Below, piece after piece: positions 1 to 5,159 of a stretch of 5,159 nucleotides of DNA (its first letter is position 1; each line of letters begins with the position of its first letter). Location of the stretch: assembly GCA_002429045.1 (NCBI GenBank), contig DIYM01000055.1, positions 1 through 5,159 on the forward strand, read 5' to 3'. Origin of the DNA: Phycisphaerales bacterium UBA6054 (lineage in GTDB: Bacteria > Planctomycetota > Phycisphaerae > Phycisphaerales > UBA1924). A program made the position numbers and the translations under genes. Below the pieces are notes generated by a model. That model was given only the letters and a program-made list of their open reading frames with translations. It had not been told where the DNA came from and did no database searches.

Positions 1-2
1 GC

Positions 3-1358
3 GATCGGCTGTACCAGCCGTCCGCGAGCCAGTCGGGCGTGGACCCGCTGTCGGAGAACCGCCCGGGCACGATCGGGTTCGATCCGCAGAGCACGGACCC
101 GCGCGGGCTGAACCTCTACCGCCCCTCGGCGCAGGAGTCGGCGCTCGCCGAGTCGCTGGCGGACTCGCTGACGGGCACGCTCCGCAGCGCGTCGACGTAC
201 ACATCGACGACGAACCTCACGCCTGTGGTGCTCTCGGTGTTCTACGAGGGCATCGAGCGGGACGAGTACGGGCTCACGGCGTCACCCCTGACGGGCCTGA
301 TGTCCACGCCCATGAAGCAGGACGACGAGGACGAGGCGGAGCGGAACCCCAACATCCCGCGTGACCCGGTCGGCGAGCGCGCCCGCACGGGGTACGACGA
401 GGTCGTGCAACGCCTGCGAGAGCGTGCGGCGCAGCGGGCCGAGGCGATGGGCGAGCAGCCGGGCGACGCCGAGCGTTCCATCGCGGACCAGATCCAACGC
501 ATGCGGCTGGAGATGCTGGGCATCGACGTGCCCGAGGCAGACGGCACGACCGAACCCGCCGATCCGATGGATCCATCGGGAGGGCCCGCGAGCGGTGACG
601 CTCCGGGCGCCGCGACCGATCCGGTCGGCGCGGTGGAACCGGCCGCTCCCGATCCCACGGCGTCGATCACCGGCGACGACGCACGCACGCGCCCGGTCGA
701 CCCCGCCAACCCAGTTGCCGGCTCGTTCGGCGGGGTGACCACAGACGATCAGCGCCCGCGGTTCACGGTCGATGACTCGACGCTGGAACTGCTCCGCGAT
801 CCGGACCTCCAGATCACGGCGTTGATCGATCCGAACGCGGAGACGCGCGACCTCTACAGCGAGCACATGCGGACCGGGGAGCGGCTGATCGCCGCGGAGC
901 GGTACTTCGACGCCGAGGAGCGGTTCGCCCGGGCCCTGGCGATCCGCCCGGGCGACCAAGCGTCGCAGATCGGTCGGGTCCACGCCCAGCTGGGCGCGGG
1001 GCTGGTGATCTCCGCGTCCGTGAACCTGCGGCAGTTGCTGACCCAGCACCCCGAGATCATCGGCACGCGGTACGCGGGCAAGCTGCTGCCGGCGCCGGAC
1101 CGTGTGGATGTGCTGATCGCCGCGCTCCGCGAGCGTGCCGGCATCGAGCTGGCGGGCGGCGAGGGGATCGAGCAGATCGGCGTGCGCCGGTCTTCGGCGC
1201 TGCTGCTCGCCTACCTTGGCTACCAGAACGGACGCCCGGAGATCGTGCGCGAGGGGCTGGGTCTGATCGATGAGATCGGGGCCGAGGACGACCGTCGGTT
1301 CGCGAACGTGCTGCGCCAGGTCTGGCTCATCGGCGACGCGCGGCCCGGCGAGCCGTAA
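3..1358 (+). CDS. TPR-like protein with long disordered region, 5'-truncated
   Basis: Function not recognised. The frame is open to the left window edge, so the gene starts outside; the GTG at 39 is probably internal, because the residues before it (LYQPSA at 9-26) resemble LYRPSA at 114-131 in the same frame. Numbering from that GTG: residues 120-165 are a charged helical stretch; 166-240 are low-complexity, rich in Pro, Asp, Ala and Gly, and probably disordered; about 275-340 look like one or two TPR hairpins, the clearest being ERYFDAEERFARALAIRP (287-304), which has the small/aromatic/Ala/Pro spacing of a TPR. The tail (355-430) is helical. No cysteine is visible in the part seen, which would suit an exported protein, but the N terminus that would carry a signal peptide is missing. 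TPRs usually bind proteins, so a scaffold or envelope role is possible; this is inference. The phosphatase gene follows on the same strand 48 bases on and may be co-transcribed. Confidence 0.75.
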   Translation, partial: DRLYQPSASQSGVDPLSENRPGTIGFDPQSTDPRGLNLYRPSAQESALAESLADSLTGTLRSASTYTSTTNLTPVVLSVFYEGIERDEYGLTASPLTGLMSTPMKQDDEDEAERNPNIPRDPVGERARTGYDEVVQRLRERAAQRAEAMGEQPGDAERSIADQIQRMRLEMLGIDVPEADGTTEPADPMDPSGGPASGDAPGAATDPVGAVEPAAPDPTASITGDDARTRPVDPANPVAGSFGGVTTDDQRPRFTVDDSTLELLRDPDLQITALIDPNAETRDLYSEHMRTGERLIAAERYFDAEERFARALAIRPGDQASQIGRVHAQLGAGLVISASVNLRQLLTQHPEIIGTRYAGKLLPAPDRVDVLIAALRERAGIELAGGEGIEQIGVRRSSALLLAYLGYQNGRPEIVREGLGLIDEIGAEDDRRFANVLRQVWLIGDARPGEP

Positions 1359-1394
1359 CCGATGATCGATGCTGGCGAGACATCCGGGTCGGAC

Positions 1395-1400
1395 AGGAGG
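1395..1400 (+). promoter_or_regulatory. Shine-Dalgarno site of the phosphatase gene
   Basis: A perfect AGGAGG lies six bases before the ATG at 1407, in frame with the phosphatase. The upstream in-frame ATG at 1362 has only a weak GGCGAG at 1348-1353. The spacing is textbook, so this site decides the start in favour of 1407. The same motif and spacing recur before the small gene on the other strand. Confidence 0.7.
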
Positions 1401-1406
1401 CCCGCG

Positions 1407-3071
1407 ATGGTCGGCGGCGGGTCGGGGGGCGTGCCGATCGCGACGGTGCGGTCCGCGTCCGTGCGCGACTTCTGGACAGACGGCTCGATCAGCGCGATGT
1501 GCGAGTTGCTCACCGAGATCAACGGGGTGAACATCGAGCTGCGCGACGAGCTCGGTCACGTGCTCGGCCCGCGGTCGACGCCGGACGGGCCGGGGATCGA
1601 ACGCCCGATCCCGGGCGGCGCGCGTGTGTTCCGCATCGAGGTGCAGGAGCAGCCCATCGGGTCGGTCGTGGTCTACCCCAGCGAGGACGGCGAGGCGCAC
1701 GACCGTGCGGTGCGCGCCGGGCGGCTGATCGCATCGGCGGCACGCGAGATGTGCTCGGACGTCACCGAACTCCGCCATCGGGTCGCCGAGATCGACACGC
1801 TGTACCAGCTCAGCTTCCTGCTGGTCCGCGGCGGGCGGGCCAAGGACACGCTCGAGGCGGCGCTCAAGTCGGCGATCGATGTGCTCGACCTCGACGCCGG
1901 TTCGATCATGCTCCTGCCCGAGGACGCGGACGGGCTCGCCAAGGGCGAGAGCGAGGCGGACCTGGAGCGTTCGGTGGCGATCAACCTGAGCGAGGCGTGG
2001 CTGGACAACCCGCTCCCGCTGAGCAAGGACCGCGAGTTCGATCGGCGGGCGCTCGCCGGCGAGGTGGTGTTCATCGAAGACCTCGCCTCCGACCCCAGGG
2101 TGCTGCTGCCCGAGCAGAGCGTGCGCGAGAACGTCCGCTCGTTCATGTGCGCCGGGATGGTGTTCGACGGGCGTCCGATCGGGGTGATCCGTGTGTATTC
2201 GAGCAGACGCCGCGTTTTCACGCGATCGGAACGCCGGCTCCTCCGCTCGATCGGTCAATCGGCGGCGGCGTCGATCGAGCAGGCCCGCCTGATCAAACTC
2301 CGGGCCCGCGAGCGGCGCACCCAGCGTGCGTTGCGGATCGCGGGCGCGGTGCAGCAGCGGATGCTCCCCGTCTCGGTCCCGACGATGCCCGGCATCGACA
2401 TCGCCGCGCGATACCGCCCGAGTTACGAGGTCGGGGGCGACTTCTACGACCTGTTCCTGGCCCACGGCCGCCTGGTCGTCGTCGCGGGCGATGTCGTGGG
2501 CAAGGGCATCGCGGCGGGCTTGCTCATGAGCGCGGTCCGCGCGACCATGCGTGCGTACGCCGAGGTGAGCGACGACCTCGAGATGGTCATGCGCCGATCG
2601 AACGAAGCGATGTGTCGCGATACGACGGTCAGCGAGTTCGCGACCGCGTGGGTGGGTTCGATCGGGAAGAACGAACGCGGCGAGCGTGAGCTCGCGTATG
2701 TCTCGGCCGGGCACGACCGACCCGCGCTGTTCCGCCGGGGCGACGACGGCTCCTGGTCGCACGAGTTGCTCGAAGCCGGAGGCCTGGTCGCCGGCGTGAT
2801 GGCGGGCGAGACGTATCCCATCGAGAGACGCGCTCTGCGCTCGGGCGATGTGCTGATCGTGTACACCGATGGGATCACCGACGCCCAGACGTTCGAGGGC
2901 GGGCGGTTCGGGCGTGCGCGCTTGGTCGGGCACGTCGCCGCGTTTCTCGGGAGCGAGCCCGCTGCGCCCGCTGCGAAGATCGTCGAGCACGTCTTCTGGG
3001 CGATCCGCCAGTTCACCGGGCTCCACCGCCAGGCGGATGACGAGACGCTGGTGGTGATCCGCGTCGAGTGA
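1407..3071 (+). CDS. GAF domain-containing PP2C/SpoIIE-type serine phosphatase (RsbU-like)
   Basis: Predicted cytosolic signalling phosphatase of 554 residues that would remove phosphate from Ser/Thr of a partner protein. In RsbU/SpoIIE systems the substrate is an anti-sigma antagonist with a STAS domain; no such partner is in the window. Start 1407 is chosen for its AGGAGG; start 1362 would add 15 residues. Numbering from 1407: residues 15-105 form a small alpha/beta region ending IGSVVVYP, perhaps a degenerate GAF or PocR-like sensor; 112-135 are a helical linker; about 130-293 are a GAF domain (DAGSIMLL near 163, FDGRPIGVIRVYSS near 253-266); a basic helix joins it to the catalytic domain (about 310-554). 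Catalytic motifs are intact: VGGDFYD (342-348), AGDVVGKG (360-367), AGHDRP (434-439), YTDGITD (486-492) and DDETLVVIRV near the end. All expected metal-binding Asp residues are present, so activity is expected. No transmembrane segment is seen. What the GAF domain senses cannot be told from sequence. Confidence 0.93.
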   Translation: MVGGGSGGVPIATVRSASVRDFWTDGSISAMCELLTEINGVNIELRDELGHVLGPRSTPDGPGIERPIPGGARVFRIEVQEQPIGSVVVYPSEDGEAHDRAVRAGRLIASAAREMCSDVTELRHRVAEIDTLYQLSFLLVRGGRAKDTLEAALKSAIDVLDLDAGSIMLLPEDADGLAKGESEADLERSVAINLSEAWLDNPLPLSKDREFDRRALAGEVVFIEDLASDPRVLLPEQSVRENVRSFMCAGMVFDGRPIGVIRVYSSRRRVFTRSERRLLRSIGQSAAASIEQARLIKLRARERRTQRALRIAGAVQQRMLPVSVPTMPGIDIAARYRPSYEVGGDFYDLFLAHGRLVVVAGDVVGKGIAAGLLMSAVRATMRAYAEVSDDLEMVMRRSNEAMCRDTTVSEFATAWVGSIGKNERGERELAYVSAGHDRPALFRRGDDGSWSHELLEAGGLVAGVMAGETYPIERRALRSGDVLIVYTDGITDAQTFEGGRFGRARLVGHVAAFLGSEPAAPAAKIVEHVFWAIRQFTGLHRQADDETLVVIRVE

Positions 3072-3187
3072 GCGGTTCCGCCCGCTGTTCCCGCCGGCAC
3101 CGAGCCGCCACAGCAAAGACGCCCGGCGGCGGGGCCCGATGGGGGCGCGCGGCTGGGCGTCGGGGGGGTGGCGTTGTCGGGGGGCGA
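3072..3187. other. Convergent intergenic region with G-runs and weak inverted repeats
   Basis: This gap separates the stop of the phosphatase gene from the stop of the small - strand gene. On the + strand it holds five runs of three or more G: 3131-3134, 3141-3145, 3155-3157, 3162-3168 and 3179-3184. Two overlapping stems are possible: CCGCCGG (3091-3097) with CCGGCGG (3123-3129), loop 25; and GCCGCC (3104-3109) with GGCGGC (3125-3130), loop 15. Neither is followed by a T-tract on either strand, so no standard intrinsic terminator can be called. Transcripts from both sides must end here or run into each other. Confidence 0.5.
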
Positions 3188-3430
3188 TCAGGCGGCGTAC
3201 GGCCCGTCGTCGTCTCGGCGACCCGGGAACGGGAACGGATCCTCGGACTCGAGCTGGGCGCTCAGGTCGTCAAGCCCCGACTGGACCCGGCTGAGGGCCT
3301 CCTCCACGCTCGCGATGGGGTCGCGGGCGGTCCGGGTGTCGTCCCGGCCCGGCGAGCGCCAGGCGTCGATGGGAAGGGGTGCCGGGGGCTCGATCTCGGG
3401 TTCGTCGGTCACAAGACGCAAACGGGGCAT
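3188..3430 (-). CDS. Small acidic coiled-coil protein, function unknown
   Basis: The family is not recognised. The product is 80 residues, begins MPRLRLVTDEPEIEPP and has no lysine and no cysteine; by count it has 18 Asp/Glu against 9 Arg, so it is strongly acidic. The ends are proline-rich and probably disordered. Between them residues 38-63 form a helix with hydrophobic residues at I39, V42, L46, V49, L53, L56 and L60, an exact 3-4-3-4-3-4 spacing that predicts a short parallel coiled coil, so a dimer or a binding partner is likely. No signal peptide or membrane segment is seen. The start is fixed by AGGAGG six bases upstream of the ATG. GC-rich third codon positions support coding. The frame continues upstream to 3664, but that stretch is basic, Asn/Arg/Ser-rich, overlaps the end of plsY and looks non-coding. 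It lies 154 bases after plsY on the same strand. Confidence 0.72.
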   Translation of the reverse strand: MPRLRLVTDEPEIEPPAPLPIDAWRSPGRDDTRTARDPIASVEEALSRVQSGLDDLSAQLESEDPFPFPGRRDDDGPYAA

Positions 3431-3436
3431 GGCGGT

Positions 3437-3442
3437 CCTCCT
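3437..3442 (-). promoter_or_regulatory. Shine-Dalgarno site of the small acidic protein gene
   Basis: The + strand CCTCCT reads AGGAGG on the coding strand and sits exactly six bases before the ATG whose first base is at 3430. It decides this start over upstream in-frame candidates such as the ATG near 3552, which has no comparable site. Confidence 0.7.
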
Positions 3443-3584
3443 GGGGTGTGGAAGCCTGCCATTGCGGATCGGGTTGCGGTTGCCCCGGCTTGACCGAGAC
3501 CGCGCTTTGCTGTTGGGATTGTGACGATTGGAGGGTCTGTTCCAGCGCATGGAGTCTGATATCGGCGCGCCGGCGCTTGACGGA
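3443..3584. other. Gap between plsY and the small gene
   Basis: The only clear structures are a perfect 10-base palindrome CGGCGCGCCG (3563-3572), 13 bases beyond the plsY stop, and a tandem GGTTGC pair (3472-3483). The stretch is less GC-rich than the genes around 3503-3562 and could hold a promoter for the small gene, but no convincing -35/-10 pair is visible (a CACAAT box preceded by a poor -35 is the best found). The palindrome is not followed by a T-run, so it is not called a terminator. Confidence 0.35.
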
Positions 3585-4385
3585 TCAGGATTGGGGGGGT
3601 TGTTCGTCGCTCGGGATCCCGCCCGCTGATCCCGCGGGAGGGCCGGTCTTCTCGGACCGCGCACGTTCCGCGCTGCCGATCTTGGGCTCGGTGCCCGCGG
3701 CCAGGCGGGCGATGTTGGCCCGATGCCTATAGATCACGAGCGCACCGAGCAGGCCCGCCACGATCACGAACGGCCAGCCCGCGAAGGGCACCAGGGCGTC
3801 GATGTCGCGGGCGGCCACGTCACGGAATCCGGGCTCGGACGAGATCCGCCGTTCCTGCAGGGTCTTGAACTGCTGGTGGGCGTACCAGGCCCAGAAGGGC
3901 AGGGCGGCGGCGCCCGCGATCGAGGCCGCCGACACGTAGCGCCAGAGCGCGAGCACGATCAGGAACACGACGAATGTCCCGGCCGCCGGAACGGTCAGCG
4001 CCGGGAACAGCCCCAGCATCGCGCCAAGACCGGTCGCGACGCCCTTTCCGCCCTTGAAGCCCAGCCACGGGGTGTACATGTGCCCCATGACCGACGCGGC
4101 CATCACGCCCAGCCACCACCAGGCCTGGTCGCCCGGCATCGAGAACTCGCCCAGCAGGCCCATCCGCCAGCCGGCGGCCGCGGTGGGGATCAGCCCCTTG
4201 AGCATGTCGAGCAAGAAGCAGACAAAGAAGAACCGTCTGCCGAGCACGCGCCCGAGATTGGTGGCGCCGATGTTCTTGGATCCGACGACGCGGAGGTCGA
4301 CGCCGTTGGCTTGGCCGATGAGATAGCCGAACGGGATCGACCCGGCGAGGAAGGCGATGGCGATGAAGAGGGGCCAGGAAGACAT
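3585..4385 (-). CDS. plsY: Acyl-phosphate:glycerol-3-phosphate acyltransferase PlsY
   Basis: Integral membrane enzyme that transfers an acyl group from acyl-phosphate (made by PlsX, not in this window) to glycerol-3-phosphate, giving lysophosphatidate, the first step of bacterial phospholipid synthesis. Family motifs are clear: GSIPFGYLIG (15-24), GSKNIGATN (35-43, phosphate-binding loop), D60-x-x-K63-G64, GFKGGKGVAT (109-118), RYVSAASI (149-156), and the end signature RHRANIARLAAGTEPKIG (220-237). Hydrophobic segments lie near 5-24, 50-72, 88-106, 119-147, 150-168 and 199-219. At 266 residues it is longer than the usual roughly 200. The extra length is a charged segment at about 168-198 between the last two membrane spans and a polar tail after 237 that is probably disordered. 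The ATG at 4385 has a modest AAGG seven bases upstream and directly precedes the first membrane span. It follows tmk after 43 bases on the same strand, so co-transcription is likely. Confidence 0.97.
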   Translation of the reverse strand: MSSWPLFIAIAFLAGSIPFGYLIGQANGVDLRVVGSKNIGATNLGRVLGRRFFFVCFLLDMLKGLIPTAAAGWRMGLLGEFSMPGDQAWWWLGVMAASVMGHMYTPWLGFKGGKGVATGLGAMLGLFPALTVPAAGTFVVFLIVLALWRYVSAASIAGAAALPFWAWYAHQQFKTLQERRISSEPGFRDVAARDIDALVPFAGWPFVIVAGLLGALVIYRHRANIARLAAGTEPKIGSAERARSEKTGPPAGSAGGIPSDEQPPQS

Positions 4386-4428
4386 GGGTGGACCTTAGGT
4401 GCCTTCCTTTGACCGCCCACGCACCCGA

Positions 4429-5127
4429 TCAGCCCGCCACGAATCGGGATCCGAGCACCCCGATGATGTTGGCGAACACCTCGTCGGGCGTGCCGGTGGC
4501 GTCGACTTTGACGTACTCGTCGCCCAGGTCGAGCAGGTGCTTGTAGCCGGCTCGGACGCGGGCATGGAAGTCCTCGCCCTTGGACTCCATGCGATCGAGC
4601 AGCGGGTTGAGCCGGCTGGCGGCGGTCCGCTGGTCGATGTCGAAGATCAGCGTGGCGTCGGGGTTCACGCCCTGGGTCGCGATCGCGCCGGCTGCGATGA
4701 TCTCCGACTCGGGGATGCCGCCGGCGTGCCCCTGGTACACCAGGGTCGAGCTGATGAACCGGTCCGCGAGGACGAGCTTGCCGGCTCGGAGCGCCGGGGC
4801 GATGACCTGCTCGCACAGCTGGGCCCGGCTCGCCATGTAGAGCAGCATCTCGCAGCGGAGCGACATCTCCTCGCGGTCGAGGTGCTCGAGCAGCGCGCGG
4901 CGGATGCGCTCGCCCACCTCGGTCCCGCCAGGCTCGCGCACCTCGACGGTCTCGACGCCCGCGTGCTTGCAGGCCTGCATGAAGCGCTTGTGCTGGGTGG
5001 ACTTGCCAGAGCCGTCGGGCCCGTCGAAGACCAGAAACCTGCCACGGAGGGCATCGGCCAGCGCCCCGGGGACGCGGTCTGATCGGTGTTCTGATTGGGC
5101 TTGGCTCGGTGTGGTCACGGCGGTCAC
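4429..5127 (-). CDS. tmk: Thymidylate (dTMP) kinase
   Basis: Cytosolic kinase that phosphorylates dTMP to dTDP with ATP, an essential step in dTTP supply. Numbering from the GTG at 5127 (232 residues): P-loop GPDGSGKST (36-44); EPGGT (65-69), the dTMP-site motif normally read as REPGGT; LYMASRAQL (96-104); DRFISSTLVYQG (122-133), matching the family DRY-x-x-S-x-x-AYQG; and the lid, DRMESKGEDF (178-187) with RVRAGY (190-195). All key motifs are present, so activity is expected. The family normally starts about eight residues before the P-loop, so this protein has roughly 27 extra polar N-terminal residues. In-frame starts are GTG at 5154, 5127 and 5118, and the frame is open to the window edge. 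I chose 5127 because a TACACT box lies just upstream, but the start is uncertain; the rest of the gene is not. Confidence 0.95.
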   Translation of the reverse strand: MTAVTTPSQAQSEHRSDRVPGALADALRGRFLVFDGPDGSGKSTQHKRFMQACKHAGVETVEVREPGGTEVGERIRRALLEHLDREEMSLRCEMLLYMASRAQLCEQVIAPALRAGKLVLADRFISSTLVYQGHAGGIPESEIIAAGAIATQGVNPDATLIFDIDQRTAASRLNPLLDRMESKGEDFHARVRAGYKHLLDLGDEYVKVDATGTPDEVFANIIGVLGSRFVAG

Positions 5128-5133
5128 GGGGCG

Positions 5134-5139
5134 AGTGTA
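5134..5139 (-). promoter_or_regulatory. Possible -10 box of the tmk-plsY transcript
   Basis: Read on the - strand this is TACACT, four of six matches to TATAAT and containing the key TA...T positions; it is an AT-containing pocket in otherwise very GC-rich DNA. A transcript starting about seven bases downstream would begin at the GTG at 5127. The -35 region falls at or beyond the window edge, so the site cannot be confirmed from this sequence. Confidence 0.3.
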
Positions 5140-5159
5140 GCGGCGGGCGCGCACGCCCG

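Noticed and set aside
1365..1370. ATCGAT palindrome and neighbouring GATGATCGATG pattern as an operator before the phosphatase gene
   Set aside because: It is only six bases and within a stretch rich in ATCG words that occur throughout both genes.
282..3116. A 944-codon open frame on the - strand running antisense through both left-hand genes
   Set aside because: It is His/Arg/Asp-rich with no family motif and lies opposite two genes with clear domains. Very GC-rich DNA leaves long antisense frames open because stop codons are rare.
3071..3130. Intrinsic terminator hairpins after the phosphatase gene (AGCGG/CCGCT at 3071-3086 and the stems at 3091-3130)
   Set aside because: Stems are five to seven base pairs, two have long loops, and none is followed by a T-tract; such stems arise by chance in GC-rich DNA.
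3068..3493. A + strand frame starting GTGA over the phosphatase stop, which looks like translational coupling
   Set aside because: The product is Gly/Arg low-complexity from the G-runs, it has no family resemblance, and it overlaps the better supported small - strand gene.
3431..3664. N-terminal extension of the small acidic protein up to 3664
   Set aside because: The extension is Arg/Asn/Ser/Pro-rich, unlike the acidic remainder, overlaps plsY in another frame, and skips the perfect ribosome binding site before 3430.
3723..4412. A 229-codon + strand frame opposite plsY
   Set aside because: It is His/Glu/Arg/Gly-rich, with no motif, and plsY on the other strand is certain.
4399..5082. A 227-codon + strand frame opposite tmk
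   Set aside because: It is antisense to an unmistakable thymidylate kinase, and its composition (Val, Leu, Asp, Gly, Arg repeats) is typical of a mirrored GC-rich gene.
1..5159. A defence system, CRISPR array, mobile element or biosynthetic cluster
   Set aside because: No spaced repeats, transposase or integrase motifs, tRNA, or effector gene pairs were found on either strand; the content is signalling and housekeeping.

Overview
This is a GC-rich window (roughly two-thirds G+C by eye) carrying five protein-coding genes packed in two convergent blocks. No RNA gene, mobile element, CRISPR array or recognisable phage gene is visible. The organism is clearly a bacterium: it has PlsY, a bacterial-type thymidylate kinase and a GAF plus SpoIIE/RsbU-type PP2C phosphatase. 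The base composition, the long disordered TPR protein and the enlarged PlsY remind me of Planctomycetota (perhaps Phycisphaerae), but that placement is a guess and no marker gene here settles it.

Left block, + strand (3-3071). The first gene enters the window already open. It encodes a cysteine-free protein with a long Pro/Asp/Ala-rich disordered middle and C-terminal TPR-like helices; its function is unknown. It is followed after 48 bases by a signalling phosphatase. This has an N-terminal region I cannot name with certainty, a helical linker, a GAF sensor domain and a PP2C/SpoIIE catalytic domain with all metal-binding acidic residues in place. A perfect AGGAGG six bases before an internal ATG argues that translation starts at 1407, not at the longer start at 1362.

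Right block, - strand (5127-3188, read right to left). This is tmk (dTMP kinase, DNA precursor synthesis), then plsY (acyl-phosphate:glycerol-3-phosphate acyltransferase, first step of phospholipid synthesis), then an 80-residue acidic, lysine-free protein with a short perfect heptad coiled coil. The three probably share a transcript, although the 154-base gap before the small gene leaves room for its own promoter. The small gene has the same AGGAGG-6-ATG arrangement as the phosphatase gene.

The two blocks collide in a 116-base convergent gap (3072-3187). It has no U-tract terminator but carries five runs of three or more G on the + strand, so a G-quadruplex is possible there. Most of the window is ordinary housekeeping and signalling. 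The parts most worth a second look are the unassigned N-terminal domain of the phosphatase, the small coiled-coil protein, the disordered TPR protein, the enlarged PlsY and a possible leaderless start of tmk.
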